A stretch of DNA of 64,000 nucleotides from Barthelona sp. PCE (lineage: Eukaryota > Metamonada: BaSk clade). The position numbers and the translations under genes were made by a program. The stretch spans positions 310,001-374,000 of the forward strand of contig JAUFOR010000001.1 of the NCBI GenBank assembly GCA_040285745.1. The letters are read 5' to 3'. Under the pieces are notes generated by a model. That model ran no database searches. It worked only from the letters and a program-made list of their open reading frames with translations, and was not told the origin of the DNA. Of this stretch, positions 26,872-35,332 are shown piece after piece. Numbering within the stretch: position 1 is the stretch's first letter; each line of letters opens with the position of its first letter.

Positions 26872-29800
26872 ATGTCCCTGTTAGGAACTATAGGGATGCA
26901 GCTAACCCTTATTCTTATTTTATGTCTGTCAATATCCTATGCAGATGTACAAAAGAAAAACATTGAATTTTTCAAGGAATATACTGCAGATTTGGGAACA
27001 GGTGGTGAACAACCGGTAACATATTTTCATTTTGAATTAGAATCTGTCATGTACAAAAGAATTGAGTTTATAGTTTATTCAAATGTTTCTGTTGGTTTTA
27101 TGTTTGAGAGATCAGCAATTTTGGGGGTTGATAACTTAATATTTTTCAGTGGGCACACATCTCATGGTCGAAAAAATTTGGATTTTATTCCCTACACAAA
27201 TCCAAAATTTGACGGAAATTTTACTGGAGATTTGTGTTTTTTTCCATTAGAACCCGTGCATGTTACCTTTAACTTGTCATATATTGAAGAAAAACCGGGA
27301 TATCTCAACAGTAATGAGTGGATAGCGTTTCAATCAAACTATATTTATTTTATCTTCCCTATCCAATCAGAGTTAACAGCTTTATTCGCATCTGCACTGC
27401 TCGACCTCACTATTAACATTGTTCATCTGAATGAGTCTACAGGTTATGTAATTGAACAATACTCAATAGATCTAAATAATAGATTGAGTCTTATGTTACC
27501 ACCGAACAGTGTTTGTAACTCTGGATTGTTAGTTTATTTCGATGATTCTCGAACATATTCAGTTACTAATGTGTACAAATTGAGAAAAGTTAACCCTGAA
27601 ATATTAAAAGCTGAAATTGCTTTCGATAACCCAATCTTTTTGAGTGGGTCTGGAGTTGCGGTTCTACTTAATCTCACAGGATTAATACCAACTCACAAGA
27701 ATTTGGATACAGTTGTTCGTTTTAAGGCAGCATATCCTTTATTAGGTTTAAAGTTGCATTACGTTTCACCAAGTTTTGAAATTTTTCAGTTTACACAATG
27801 TGAAGAAATACAGCAAATTGATGTTCCACAGCGCTTTTTTGAAGGCTCTTTGCTTATTACATCAACGAGTTCTGTGTTGGCAGAAATTTCAGCAACAAGA
27901 ATCGTTCCATCAAGTATGAGTCAACATTTAAAGCTCTCTTTTAACATGGGTGGCGATTGTGCCTCGTTTTATTCGTATCAACATTTAGATTTACCAGCTA
28001 ATCCGACCAAGTATTCAGATTATTATTTGTATACAAAGAGCTCTGTAGATCGTAGCATCTTGTTTAGTAAGAGACTACTCTCACCATTGACCATTAATGC
28101 ACCCAGTACAGAGATTATATCAGTTGATCTTCAACCGTTATCACATGTTTTTATTCCAATGGAAGTGCGCCAGGATTTCAAGTATTTTGTTGTCAATGGC
28201 CCAAAAACTCTAGCTCAACTATCAATGATGATTATTGACCGCACTAATTTTAATATTGATTTCGGTACATTGATGGAAGAGAGAGTTGTTAGTACAAAAT
28301 TTTGGATTCGCCCTACTCATAAGGTAGTGCAGCCTTGCGTGCTAAAGGTTAACAGTGAGATATCCATTGATATACATCTGCAGTTTACTGACGAATTCTT
28401 AGATCACAGTATATTTTCCGTCCAATCCGGAAACAATTTTGTTGAGCTGAATGTTTTGGGAAGAATGATTGACATATTGGTAACGAGTGGAAGGGGCTCA
28501 TACATTCATGCAATTAATTTCGGCCTATTCTATGTATCAGACATCACAGTTGTTGATGATAAAACGTATCCATTTACTCTATTAGCTAATGCAATAGCTC
28601 GAGCAAATTTCTCTACATCAATGAAAGAGTCGATCCCCAGGTTGTTTATTGACACAGAGAATCTATTTGAGGGATATTTGGTGTTTAATGGTGATCAAAC
28701 AGCATTTTCTCACAATATGTTTGATGTTCCAATGTGTACTGCACATGATATTCCAAATCGTGCAGAATTTAGAGTCATGATTTATGTACCACAGGTGACA
28801 GACATAGTTATTGAGACGTTTTCTGTACGAACATATGAATTATTTGTTGATCAAGAGCTGGAGATAGAAACTAGGCATCGCAGTTATTTGTACTTTAATG
28901 TAACAAAATTTATTGACACGTCATTGGATTTCAACATCCAACAAAACATTCTCAGCGTATCGATAGACATTGAAACCAATGTAGATTTATCCTTTATATC
29001 AGGAAAATATTTTGATTTTAAGGAGTGTGATTGTGCTGGTGATATTGAAACAGTCAAGCTGTCAGCAGGCACACATACACTGAACGAGACCGTTCTAAGC
29101 AATGTTTTTGATGGAGTTCGCCATTTAACAATCAGTTCAAAGCTTCAAGGTATTATCAAGATTAAACTGAATGTTCAATTCAGGTCAATAGGTGAATTTA
29201 GACCTTTAACGACAAAGATCACGTTTGATCTACCTGCAAATGATCGTTATTATGTTCATTCAATCTTTGATGCTGAACAGAAGACTAGAGAGTATCCTGT
29301 TGTTTTTAATTTTTGCGCATATTCTTATTTTAAGTATTCTGTTGCTGTGAATTTGAATGTGATTCCGAATATGAAGTGTGCAACAAAGGTCAACGACACC
29401 CTGTACTGTACCAGATTGGATTTAACATGTTTATTGAAGTCAACTGAATTATATTTCTGGTTTGGATCTTCTGAGTCCGATATTCAGATCCACACTAATG
29501 TTTTGGCTGGACATTTACCATTTATTGATATTGTGCACAATCGCACACTTAATCACTTTGTTTTACCAAACGCTTGTTATTTAACGCTGATAACAGTTCA
29601 ACATACAAGTTCCATCGGTATTATCAGTACAACAGCACTTCAGTCCACAGTACACCGCGTTAACGGGCTTTGTGACGTGTCATATGTGGGCAGCACAATG
29701 GGAATAACAAAGAATGATAAGGAACTGATTATTAACACTCACGCAATTTCGGATAATTCATTGCTTGTCATACAATCGTGCAATGATAATGCAGACACTG

Positions 29801-29982
29801 TGCAAAACGTGTCTCTGTCATTTAGCAAAAGACAGATTTCCGATAATACAGACAACTTGCTGATAGAATTACTCATACTTTGTTGTGTTGGTGTATCTAT
29901 TGCTATTCTGATTGGTTATGCCACCAATAAGTCACGAAAATCCAGGTTTGCTGATGTACAATCCTTTACTGATATCTTATAG
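26872..29982 (+). CDS. Orphan type I membrane glycoprotein
   Basis: About 1,036 residues, not recognised. A hydrophobic signal peptide (MQLTLILILCLSISYADV) is preceded by two candidate Met starts; ATG 26872 is the first, and in-frame codons before it are non-ATG. The ectodomain of about 970 residues is beta-rich in appearance, has scattered NxS/T glycosylation sequons and few cysteines. One transmembrane helix near the C-terminus (LLIELLILCCVGVSIAILIG) is followed by a short basic tail ending in SFTDIL. It starts 91 bp after the ATPase stop on the same strand. Nothing in its sequence shows that it is a pump partner; its size and topology are unlike a Na,K-ATPase beta subunit. Confidence 0.8.
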   Translation: MSLLGTIGMQLTLILILCLSISYADVQKKNIEFFKEYTADLGTGGEQPVTYFHFELESVMYKRIEFIVYSNVSVGFMFERSAILGVDNLIFFSGHTSHGRKNLDFIPYTNPKFDGNFTGDLCFFPLEPVHVTFNLSYIEEKPGYLNSNEWIAFQSNYIYFIFPIQSELTALFASALLDLTINIVHLNESTGYVIEQYSIDLNNRLSLMLPPNSVCNSGLLVYFDDSRTYSVTNVYKLRKVNPEILKAEIAFDNPIFLSGSGVAVLLNLTGLIPTHKNLDTVVRFKAAYPLLGLKLHYVSPSFEIFQFTQCEEIQQIDVPQRFFEGSLLITSTSSVLAEISATRIVPSSMSQHLKLSFNMGGDCASFYSYQHLDLPANPTKYSDYYLYTKSSVDRSILFSKRLLSPLTINAPSTEIISVDLQPLSHVFIPMEVRQDFKYFVVNGPKTLAQLSMMIIDRTNFNIDFGTLMEERVVSTKFWIRPTHKVVQPCVLKVNSEISIDIHLQFTDEFLDHSIFSVQSGNNFVELNVLGRMIDILVTSGRGSYIHAINFGLFYVSDITVVDDKTYPFTLLANAIARANFSTSMKESIPRLFIDTENLFEGYLVFNGDQTAFSHNMFDVPMCTAHDIPNRAEFRVMIYVPQVTDIVIETFSVRTYELFVDQELEIETRHRSYLYFNVTKFIDTSLDFNIQQNILSVSIDIETNVDLSFISGKYFDFKECDCAGDIETVKLSAGTHTLNETVLSNVFDGVRHLTISSKLQGIIKIKLNVQFRSIGEFRPLTTKITFDLPANDRYYVHSIFDAEQKTREYPVVFNFCAYSYFKYSVAVNLNVIPNMKCATKVNDTLYCTRLDLTCLLKSTELYFWFGSSESDIQIHTNVLAGHLPFIDIVHNRTLNHFVLPNACYLTLITVQHTSSIGIISTTALQSTVHRVNGLCDVSYVGSTMGITKNDKELIINTHAISDNSLLVIQSCNDNADTVQNVSLSFSKRQISDNTDNLLIELLILCCVGVSIAILIGYATNKSRKSRFADVQSFTDIL

Positions 29983-30020
29983 TGAATTATGATGTAAATA
30001 TATTTTAAACTTTATTAAAT

Positions 30021-30785
30021 ATGGATTTAAGCACATTTCCTGTTAAGAAAACCATTAAAATTGGAAGAAGTTGTTATTTTTTGGAATTTGAAGGGACATT
30101 TAAGCAATGCACATTAAACATAAGTGAAGTTTCAGAAGCATTCTGTTTTGACGGTAAGTACCCAGTAGATGACGACCCAGCATCCTTTTTATCGTTTGTG
30201 GATGCTCTTTGTTGGGAAAATGGGTCTTCAGATGTAATATCTAATGTTAGTTATGAGCTGGATGAAGATATTCTTAAGTTTATAGTTTTTGTAACTTATA
30301 TAGATGACGAGGAAGACTGTTCTGAGGATGGAACTTTTACAATGCAATTTCCTTTTGATGTTACAAGAATTGAACCAGTTTATGACATTGAAACACATGA
30401 AAGTTTGGTTGATAAATATCACAAACTATTCTTGTTGGCCAAGAATCTGCTCCACGAGAACGGTATTATGAGATTGATGAATAAGGATTTGGTGGAAGAG
30501 ACATTGCCTTTCAGGACTAATTTTGAAAAGATGAAAAAAACAGTTATGCCAACTTTTATAGGTTTATTAAATGAGAAAAAAACGCGGATACAAGAATTGG
30601 AAGACTATGAAACAGATTCTGAGAATGATTCTGAGGGGATTATAGAGGAAACAATGCAAAACATTAGTGAAGATGATGAAATGGTACAAGAGCAGGTTAA
30701 AAAGACAAGAAAAGTACCAGTGCCAAAAAAGATGAAGCTTTCTTTGCCGGATCAGGAGACTTCAACTAGTTTTGGTTTCCTCTAA
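30021..30785 (+). CDS. XRCC4: XRCC4 homologue (non-homologous end joining)
   Basis: A 254-residue protein with a beta-rich head (about 1-120), a coiled-coil stalk (about 125-195) and a disordered acidic-then-basic tail. The stalk contains FIGLLNEKKTRIQELE (179-194), which closely follows the conserved segment of XRCC4 (F-x-x-x-LNEKK-x-K/R-I-R-x-L). XRCC4 forms filaments with XLF and holds DNA ligase IV on its stalk during double-strand break repair. The tail carries two basic patches (KKTRK, PKKMK), possibly a nuclear signal. The protein is shorter than human XRCC4 (336), mainly in the tail. It converges with dolichol kinase with 5 bp between the stops. Confidence 0.82.
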   Translation: MDLSTFPVKKTIKIGRSCYFLEFEGTFKQCTLNISEVSEAFCFDGKYPVDDDPASFLSFVDALCWENGSSDVISNVSYELDEDILKFIVFVTYIDDEEDCSEDGTFTMQFPFDVTRIEPVYDIETHESLVDKYHKLFLLAKNLLHENGIMRLMNKDLVEETLPFRTNFEKMKKTVMPTFIGLLNEKKTRIQELEDYETDSENDSEGIIEETMQNISEDDEMVQEQVKKTRKVPVPKKMKLSLPDQETSTSFGFL

Positions 30786-30790
30786 AACTT

Positions 30791-32275
30791 TCATAGACGG
30801 TTAATAATGAGTGTTCTGTGATGTGTATTTACCATTGTTACACTTAAAATGAGTGGCACGATGAGATTATCAAATCCATCAATGAACAACTCACACAAAA
30901 CAGCTACAGCACATGCAAAAATAGTACCTGCAGGGTTTAACATTGGATGATGAGCGTATTTGAACAATAAAACTATTGTGGTGACGAACAGAGCTATAGA
31001 GCCAGCGAGGGTTTTAGAATTGTGAATGATTTTTGATTTGACTGATTTCCCAATTAAAACCGCTAAGGAATCACCAATACCAAGTACAATGACACATACC
31101 ATGTCGAAATGTACAGGATGATTCAATACATGATTCAAAGAAGAACCTAGTAGCAAAAAGATATGACTGACAAAAAGATTACCTTTCTCTCTGTCATCAA
31201 CAAATTTGCTCATGAAGGAAAACAATTTTGCAATACCTTTTGGTTCGCTACTAAGATTTTTCTTATCAAATCGAATGATTTCAATAACAACAAAACAATA
31301 AAGAACAAAACCACAAGTTTCATAGAAGAAAGGCAGGTCTCTGCACACAAGGAAGAGTACAAATATAGTAAAGTGAAACACTTTTCTGATATAAATTACA
31401 TGAATCTTTAAATGTACAAAGACAAAAGCAGTGCCAATACTGATCAAACTGATTGGCAAGCATTTGATTACAATGGTCAAGATATAGTCAATGTGCTGTG
31501 TGGTGAAGACAAATCTGAGTGGTGGTTGAGCAATAAAACATACTAAGGTAATTAGGATTACTCTCAGCATACGACCAGCCAGTGATAAACCATAACCACT
31601 AATACCGAAACAAAACGCGAGCAGAGCAACCGAAAAAAGAAAGCCAGTGAGACTGTTATTCATGAAAATTAAAAATTGTGAGAATAACCAAAACTCGCGT
31701 GGTACAATTAGCTTTGAATAGCTTTTGGCTCTTTGCTGAACAACAACCGGGAGGAAAGCAAGGGCTATGCGTACGAAGAAGTGCTTTTTGATAAGACAAA
31801 ATCCACTTAATATGAAAATACTTATGAATCGAAGAGGTTTAATAGAATATATATATGATGCTAGCAATAAAACCATAGATGGGAGACCTGCACCACTCGA
31901 ATGCATGATATGTGGTGCCGTGCATACCGAAAATACCAATAAAAATGCATCATTATGTTCTATTGTGGTCATTGAACAGAAAAATGCGACAAATAAAAAT
32001 GCAAGAAAGTAAACAATAACAATAGAGGCAATGTGGTACTCAAACATGAACGATGCAGCAGTACATGTCACCAAAAGAATGCTGGTTTTAGATACATGAT
32101 CGGAAATACGAATTTCGTTGGATTCTGAAGTATTTTGTGGATCCAACTGCGTGGACACGCTCTGCCCTTCCTCAGAGCTATCTTTTTCAATATTTTGAGG
32201 TTGTGACATGGAATAATTGGTAAAACACCCTATAAAGCACTTTTGCATATTTTGGAATTGGTTTTGGGTGTACAT
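30791..32275 (-). CDS. DOLK: Dolichol kinase
   Basis: A 494-residue polytopic membrane protein with about 12-14 hydrophobic segments. The conserved cytidylyltransferase/dolichol kinase signature is present at the C-terminal side: RKVFHFTIFVLFLV (near 295), GIGDSLAVLIGKSVKSK (near 400) and KTLAGSIALF. Dolichol kinase uses CTP to phosphorylate dolichol in the ER membrane, the carrier for N-glycan, GPI and O-mannose donors; the window encodes likely clients (subtilase, membrane glycoproteins). Length is near that of human DOLK (538). The N-terminal 50 residues are hydrophilic. A phytol- or polyprenol-kinase role is a less likely alternative. Confidence 0.85.
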   Translation of the reverse strand: MYTQNQFQNMQKCFIGCFTNYSMSQPQNIEKDSSEEGQSVSTQLDPQNTSESNEIRISDHVSKTSILLVTCTAASFMFEYHIASIVIVYFLAFLFVAFFCSMTTIEHNDAFLLVFSVCTAPHIMHSSGAGLPSMVLLLASYIYSIKPLRFISIFILSGFCLIKKHFFVRIALAFLPVVVQQRAKSYSKLIVPREFWLFSQFLIFMNNSLTGFLFSVALLAFCFGISGYGLSLAGRMLRVILITLVCFIAQPPLRFVFTTQHIDYILTIVIKCLPISLISIGTAFVFVHLKIHVIYIRKVFHFTIFVLFLVCRDLPFFYETCGFVLYCFVVIEIIRFDKKNLSSEPKGIAKLFSFMSKFVDDREKGNLFVSHIFLLLGSSLNHVLNHPVHFDMVCVIVLGIGDSLAVLIGKSVKSKIIHNSKTLAGSIALFVTTIVLLFKYAHHPMLNPAGTIFACAVAVLCELFIDGFDNLIVPLILSVTMVNTHHRTLIINRL

Positions 32276-32364
32276 TGTAACAATGTATGTGTATGGCTGT
32301 TGAGGTTAACACAATAAAGTGCACTGAGCTGTTATAAAGTTTTAATTGCTTTTCATTACGTCAG

Positions 32365-33233
32365 ATGCCTGTTCCCCCCATTCGCTGGTCCCAGAACCAT
32401 GAGAAACTGAACATTGTATTCGAAGTTCACGATTCCGAAGACTTTGAATTAGAGTTCCCCGATAACAAGCACTTGAAGTTCAGCGCCACTACAAAGGGTG
32501 TTGAATTCGCTTGCAACTTCGAACTGTTCAACACAGTCGAGTTGGAAGTATGGATTATAATTTTGTTGAAAATAGTTAAAAATTAGTCCATTTGTTTTCA
32601 CGTTAACATGTGCGTTAATCCACATACACAGGTTGTGTTAGGATTGGCTGTATTCACTTGTTGACATATAAGGAAATGAATTTTTCTATGATGATAATCA
32701 ACAAAGAATTTTTTGTATTTATTAATATTTAGTCAAAGAAGGTTAAGAAGACCGATCGTGCCATCTACTGTGAAATTGCCAAGACCCCTATCGACTTCGA
32801 ACCCGAGGATAGCGATGATGAGGACGAGGATCCCAACTTTTGGATTAGAGTTTCCAAGAATCGTCTTTCCTTCATTACCAAGGACTGGAACCGTTTTGAG
32901 CCTTCCTTTGAAGATGAGGAGAACGTTCAGGATGTCGATATGAGCCAGTTTGCTAACATGCAGGGCGGTGGTATGCCTGGTATGGGCGGTATGCCTGGTA
33001 TGGGCGGTATGCCCGGTATGGGTGGCGAAGGAGGCTTCGACATGTCACAGCTCAGCAGCATGATGGGTGCTATGGGCGGCGGCGAAGGAGGTGCTCCCGG
33101 TATGCCTGATCTGAGCGGTATGGATCCTGCCCAGCTTCAAGCCATGCTCCAGTCTATGCAGCAGAACATGCCCGAGACTGAAGAGGGTGAGCAACCTATG
33201 ATTGAAGAGGTTGAGGATGAGGAGACCGAATAA
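32365..33233 (+). CDS. Hsp90 co-chaperone p23/Sba1 (two exons)
   Basis: Exons 32365-32547 and 32733-33233 join in phase 0 into a 227-residue protein. Exon 1 encodes the start of the CS domain (PPIRWSQNHEKLNIVFEVHD). Exon 2 continues across the junction with SKKVKKTDRAIYCEIAK and holds the p23 signature region with NFWIRVSKNRLSF and the DWNRFEPSFEDE block. The tail contains a GMPGMGG repeat (32970-33023), typical of fungal and plant p23, then acidic residues. p23 binds ATP-bound Hsp90 and stabilises client complexes. The join was chosen because it restores the p23 domain; reading through the intron hits a stop at once. A TCATTA motif lies 12 bp before the ATG. Confidence 0.92.
32548..32732 (+). 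other. Spliceosomal intron in p23 gene
   Basis: A 185-nt intron with 5' end GTATGG and 3' end TATTAATATTTAG. The join between codon 61 (GAA) and TCA restores the CS domain. A branch-point-like TATTAAT abuts the acceptor. It is the only clear intron in the window. Confidence 0.85.
32970..33023 (+). repeat. 18-bp tandem repeat coding for GMPGMG
   Basis: Three near-identical 18-bp units GGTATGCCTGGTATGGGC inside the p23 tail give the GMPGMG repeat. Third-position changes (CCT/CCC, GGC/GGT) show it is under coding constraint. Confidence 0.8.
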
Positions 33234-34124
33234 GTAAGTAAAAATGAGTTACAACAACTTTATTGTTTTCTTTACATATTGTAATATATGTGCTTGTAAA
33301 AAAGATACTAATTCTTCGCTGTTAATGCACTCCATGATATTATTCTATCTTTAATTGGTTCCAAACATATAATTTAAATCAGCTCCATTCTTGGAAATAG
33401 TCCAAAAATTGTGAGAAGACTGCTCAAACAAAAAAATTTTTTTGAGCATATCTCTCATTTTTATCTAAATTCGTGCCTTTCTCACTTAAGCCCAGTAAAT
33501 TACGAAAAAATGTGTGAAAAAGGGAAAGAATATAAATCCTGCTTTCAACTCAAAGTTGTTTTTATAGAAGTTGTGCTATTGTGCAAAAATATCAAAAATG
33601 CATAATTTTGGAATGTGCTACAATTTGAGTAAAGTAAAACGATGTGGGGTACACGGTCGTGTTATAAAGGATGGCCCTCCGTATGCAGATTCCTACACTA
33701 TCAGTTAAAAGGAAATAAGATGAAATTCATAAATTTTAAGCAGAATGGTGAAGACAGAGTGCCCGGTGCTCACTACACAACAAGAATAGATTGGAGCAGA
33801 TGAGGGAAAAGGGAAATGAGCAGAATAGCACTTTTTCCTGCTGATGCGCTCTATTTTCGGCCCACCTGTGGTGTAATTTTTCATATGGTCTACATTAACT
33901 ATGTTAGAATGAGTTTAAAAGAAAGCAAACATCGTGACGAGTTTATTTTTCCTCTTATTTACAAAATCCACATCTTTACTCTCGTTTATATCGATTAGTT
34001 CTAACAGTGAAGCCGTATGGATATGCAAAAAGAGAAAAGAGGCATATCCCTTGAATGCAGGAAGGGGGTTGTTCGCCGACGAATGAACCACTGCAGTTTA
34101 ACCAAATATCTATATTTATATACA
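33234..34124. other. Non-coding region upstream of histone H4
   Basis: About 890 bp between p23 and H4 with only short chance ORFs. It should hold the H4 promoter. A T/A-rich TATATTTATATA tract immediately precedes the ATG. A 9-mer GGGGTACAC at 33646-33654 recurs downstream of H4 at 35000-35008. I see no tRNA or recognisable small RNA. Confidence 0.5.
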
Positions 34125-34442
34125 ATGGTCGCCGGTAAAGCAAAGGGAAAATCCGCCGCTGGTAAAAGCGGAAAAGCTAAGACAGCTTCTCGTCACCGCA
34201 AGGTGCTAAGAGCCACACAGACTCCTTCCAAGCCTTCCATTCGTCGTATCGCCCGTCGTGGTGGTTGTCGTCGTATCTCCTCTACCGTCTACGGTGAGGC
34301 CCGTTCCGTCCTTCGTTCATTCTTGAACCAGGTTCTTCGTGATGCTATCGTTTACACTACTCACGCTCGTCGTGTTACTGTCACTCCTACCGATGTCCGT
34401 TACGCCCTCAAGCGTTCCGGCCGTAAGCTGTACGGTTACTAA
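34125..34442 (+). CDS. Histone H4
   Basis: A 105-residue histone H4. The core is clear: [62 protein letters not shown] and the final LYGY. An in-frame ATG at 34017 would add 36 residues unlike any H4 and is rejected. The tail is unusual: Lys-rich with Ala/Gly/Ser ([17 protein letters not shown]) instead of the near-invariant SGRGKGGKGLGKGG, and the basic patch is followed by ATQTPSKP instead of DNIQGITKP. The usual C-terminal GG after LYGF is missing. A possible histone-type stem-loop lies 60 nt after the stop. No other histone gene is in the window. Confidence 0.95.
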   Translation: MVAGKAKGKSAAGKSGKAKTASRHRKVLRATQTPSKPSIRRIARRGGCRRISSTVYGEARSVLRSFLNQVLRDAIVYTTHARRVTVTPTDVRYALKRSGRKLYGY

Positions 34443-34501
34443 ACAACCCAAATTCGCGTTCTGCGCACAATCAATATCTCTAAAAAAAACATCAAAAAAC
34501 A

Positions 34502-34517
34502 GGTGTTCTTAAACACC
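34502..34517 (+). terminator. Candidate histone mRNA 3' stem-loop
   Basis: GGTGTT-CTTA-AACACC is a perfect 6-bp stem with a 4-nt loop, 60 nt after the H4 stop, preceded by an A-rich flank (CAAAAAACA). Size, GG...CC base and the top T-A pair match the histone 3' stem-loop; the loop starts with C rather than T and one stem pair departs from the GGYYYU/ARRRCC pattern. Confidence 0.45.
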
Positions 34518-35332
34518 AATTAATCTTAATTTTGTTTATCTTTGTATTTAGCCATTTTGGCGTTTGTAAATTTCCCGTTAAAACTCCCTGATGCATTCTC
34601 TTTGTGTTTATGGAAAATTGTAGCAGGACGGGTATGAGAAATTTTCGTTTTCTATTGCATCTCGTCATTCATCATCCGCAAGCAGATAACGATGCCTGAT
34701 CTGTGCTACTCGCTGTCTGTAATTCGCCCGCACGTACTTTCTAAAAATTGCAAATAATTTTGTGTCGGTAACTCAAAAAGGCCAATGCCTCTCCCGTCAG
34801 ATATGAGTTTTTGTGAGAGATTCTTTCACACCGAATTCCACAAGCTGAAGCAATGGGCTGGATTCCCAACTGTGCACGGAATGATGAGCTCTGAATCATG
34901 ACGTACAAGCAGATAGGAGAAAAGCTCGTTTTTTCTCTTTTCTCACCATCTCACATCCACGCGCGCAGATAATGGCGCTAGTTCCACAATAAATACTGCG
35001 GGGTACACCATCCACACACATGTCGGATAAAAATGATGCATGATCAAACACTTCGATATTTGCTGAACTGATAAACATTCTTTTATTATCACCACTCGTA
35101 CATGATGGCGAGTAATATGTAATACTTACATAACATTTAACTTTGAACCAGGAAAATTTTGTATGTTTCACATTTTACTCTCATCAATAAAGTCAAAAAC
35201 ACATTTTGTAATGTCATTTCACTGTCTCAAACGCCAACATTAACAGCTTGTGATGCTTTAAAATGAATATTTGGAAACAAACTGGATGTTAAGAAGTTAT
35301 CCTCTCATTTCATCTTTGTTTCTGGTTGTATA
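34518..35332. other. Non-coding region between H4 and HEATR6-like gene
   Basis: About 815 bp without a credible protein gene. It contains three copies of GCAGATA (34682-34688, 34909-34915, 34965-34971), a second copy of GGGGTACAC (35000-35008) and a short hairpin around ATGAT...ATCAT (34881-34899). It likely carries the promoter of the downstream gene and possibly an unrecognised RNA gene. Confidence 0.4.

Noticed and set aside
32548-32632. Alternative p23 acceptor at ACACAG
   Set aside because: It resembles a parabasalid acceptor, but using it breaks the CS domain; the 32732 acceptor restores it.
34017-34124. 36-residue N-terminal extension of histone H4
   Set aside because: It is in frame with an ATG but unlike any histone; the ATG at 34125 gives a normal-length H4.
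34881-34899. C/D-box snoRNA-like ATGATGA...CTGA
   Set aside because: The two boxes are only 3 nt apart, with no terminal stem at a proper distance.
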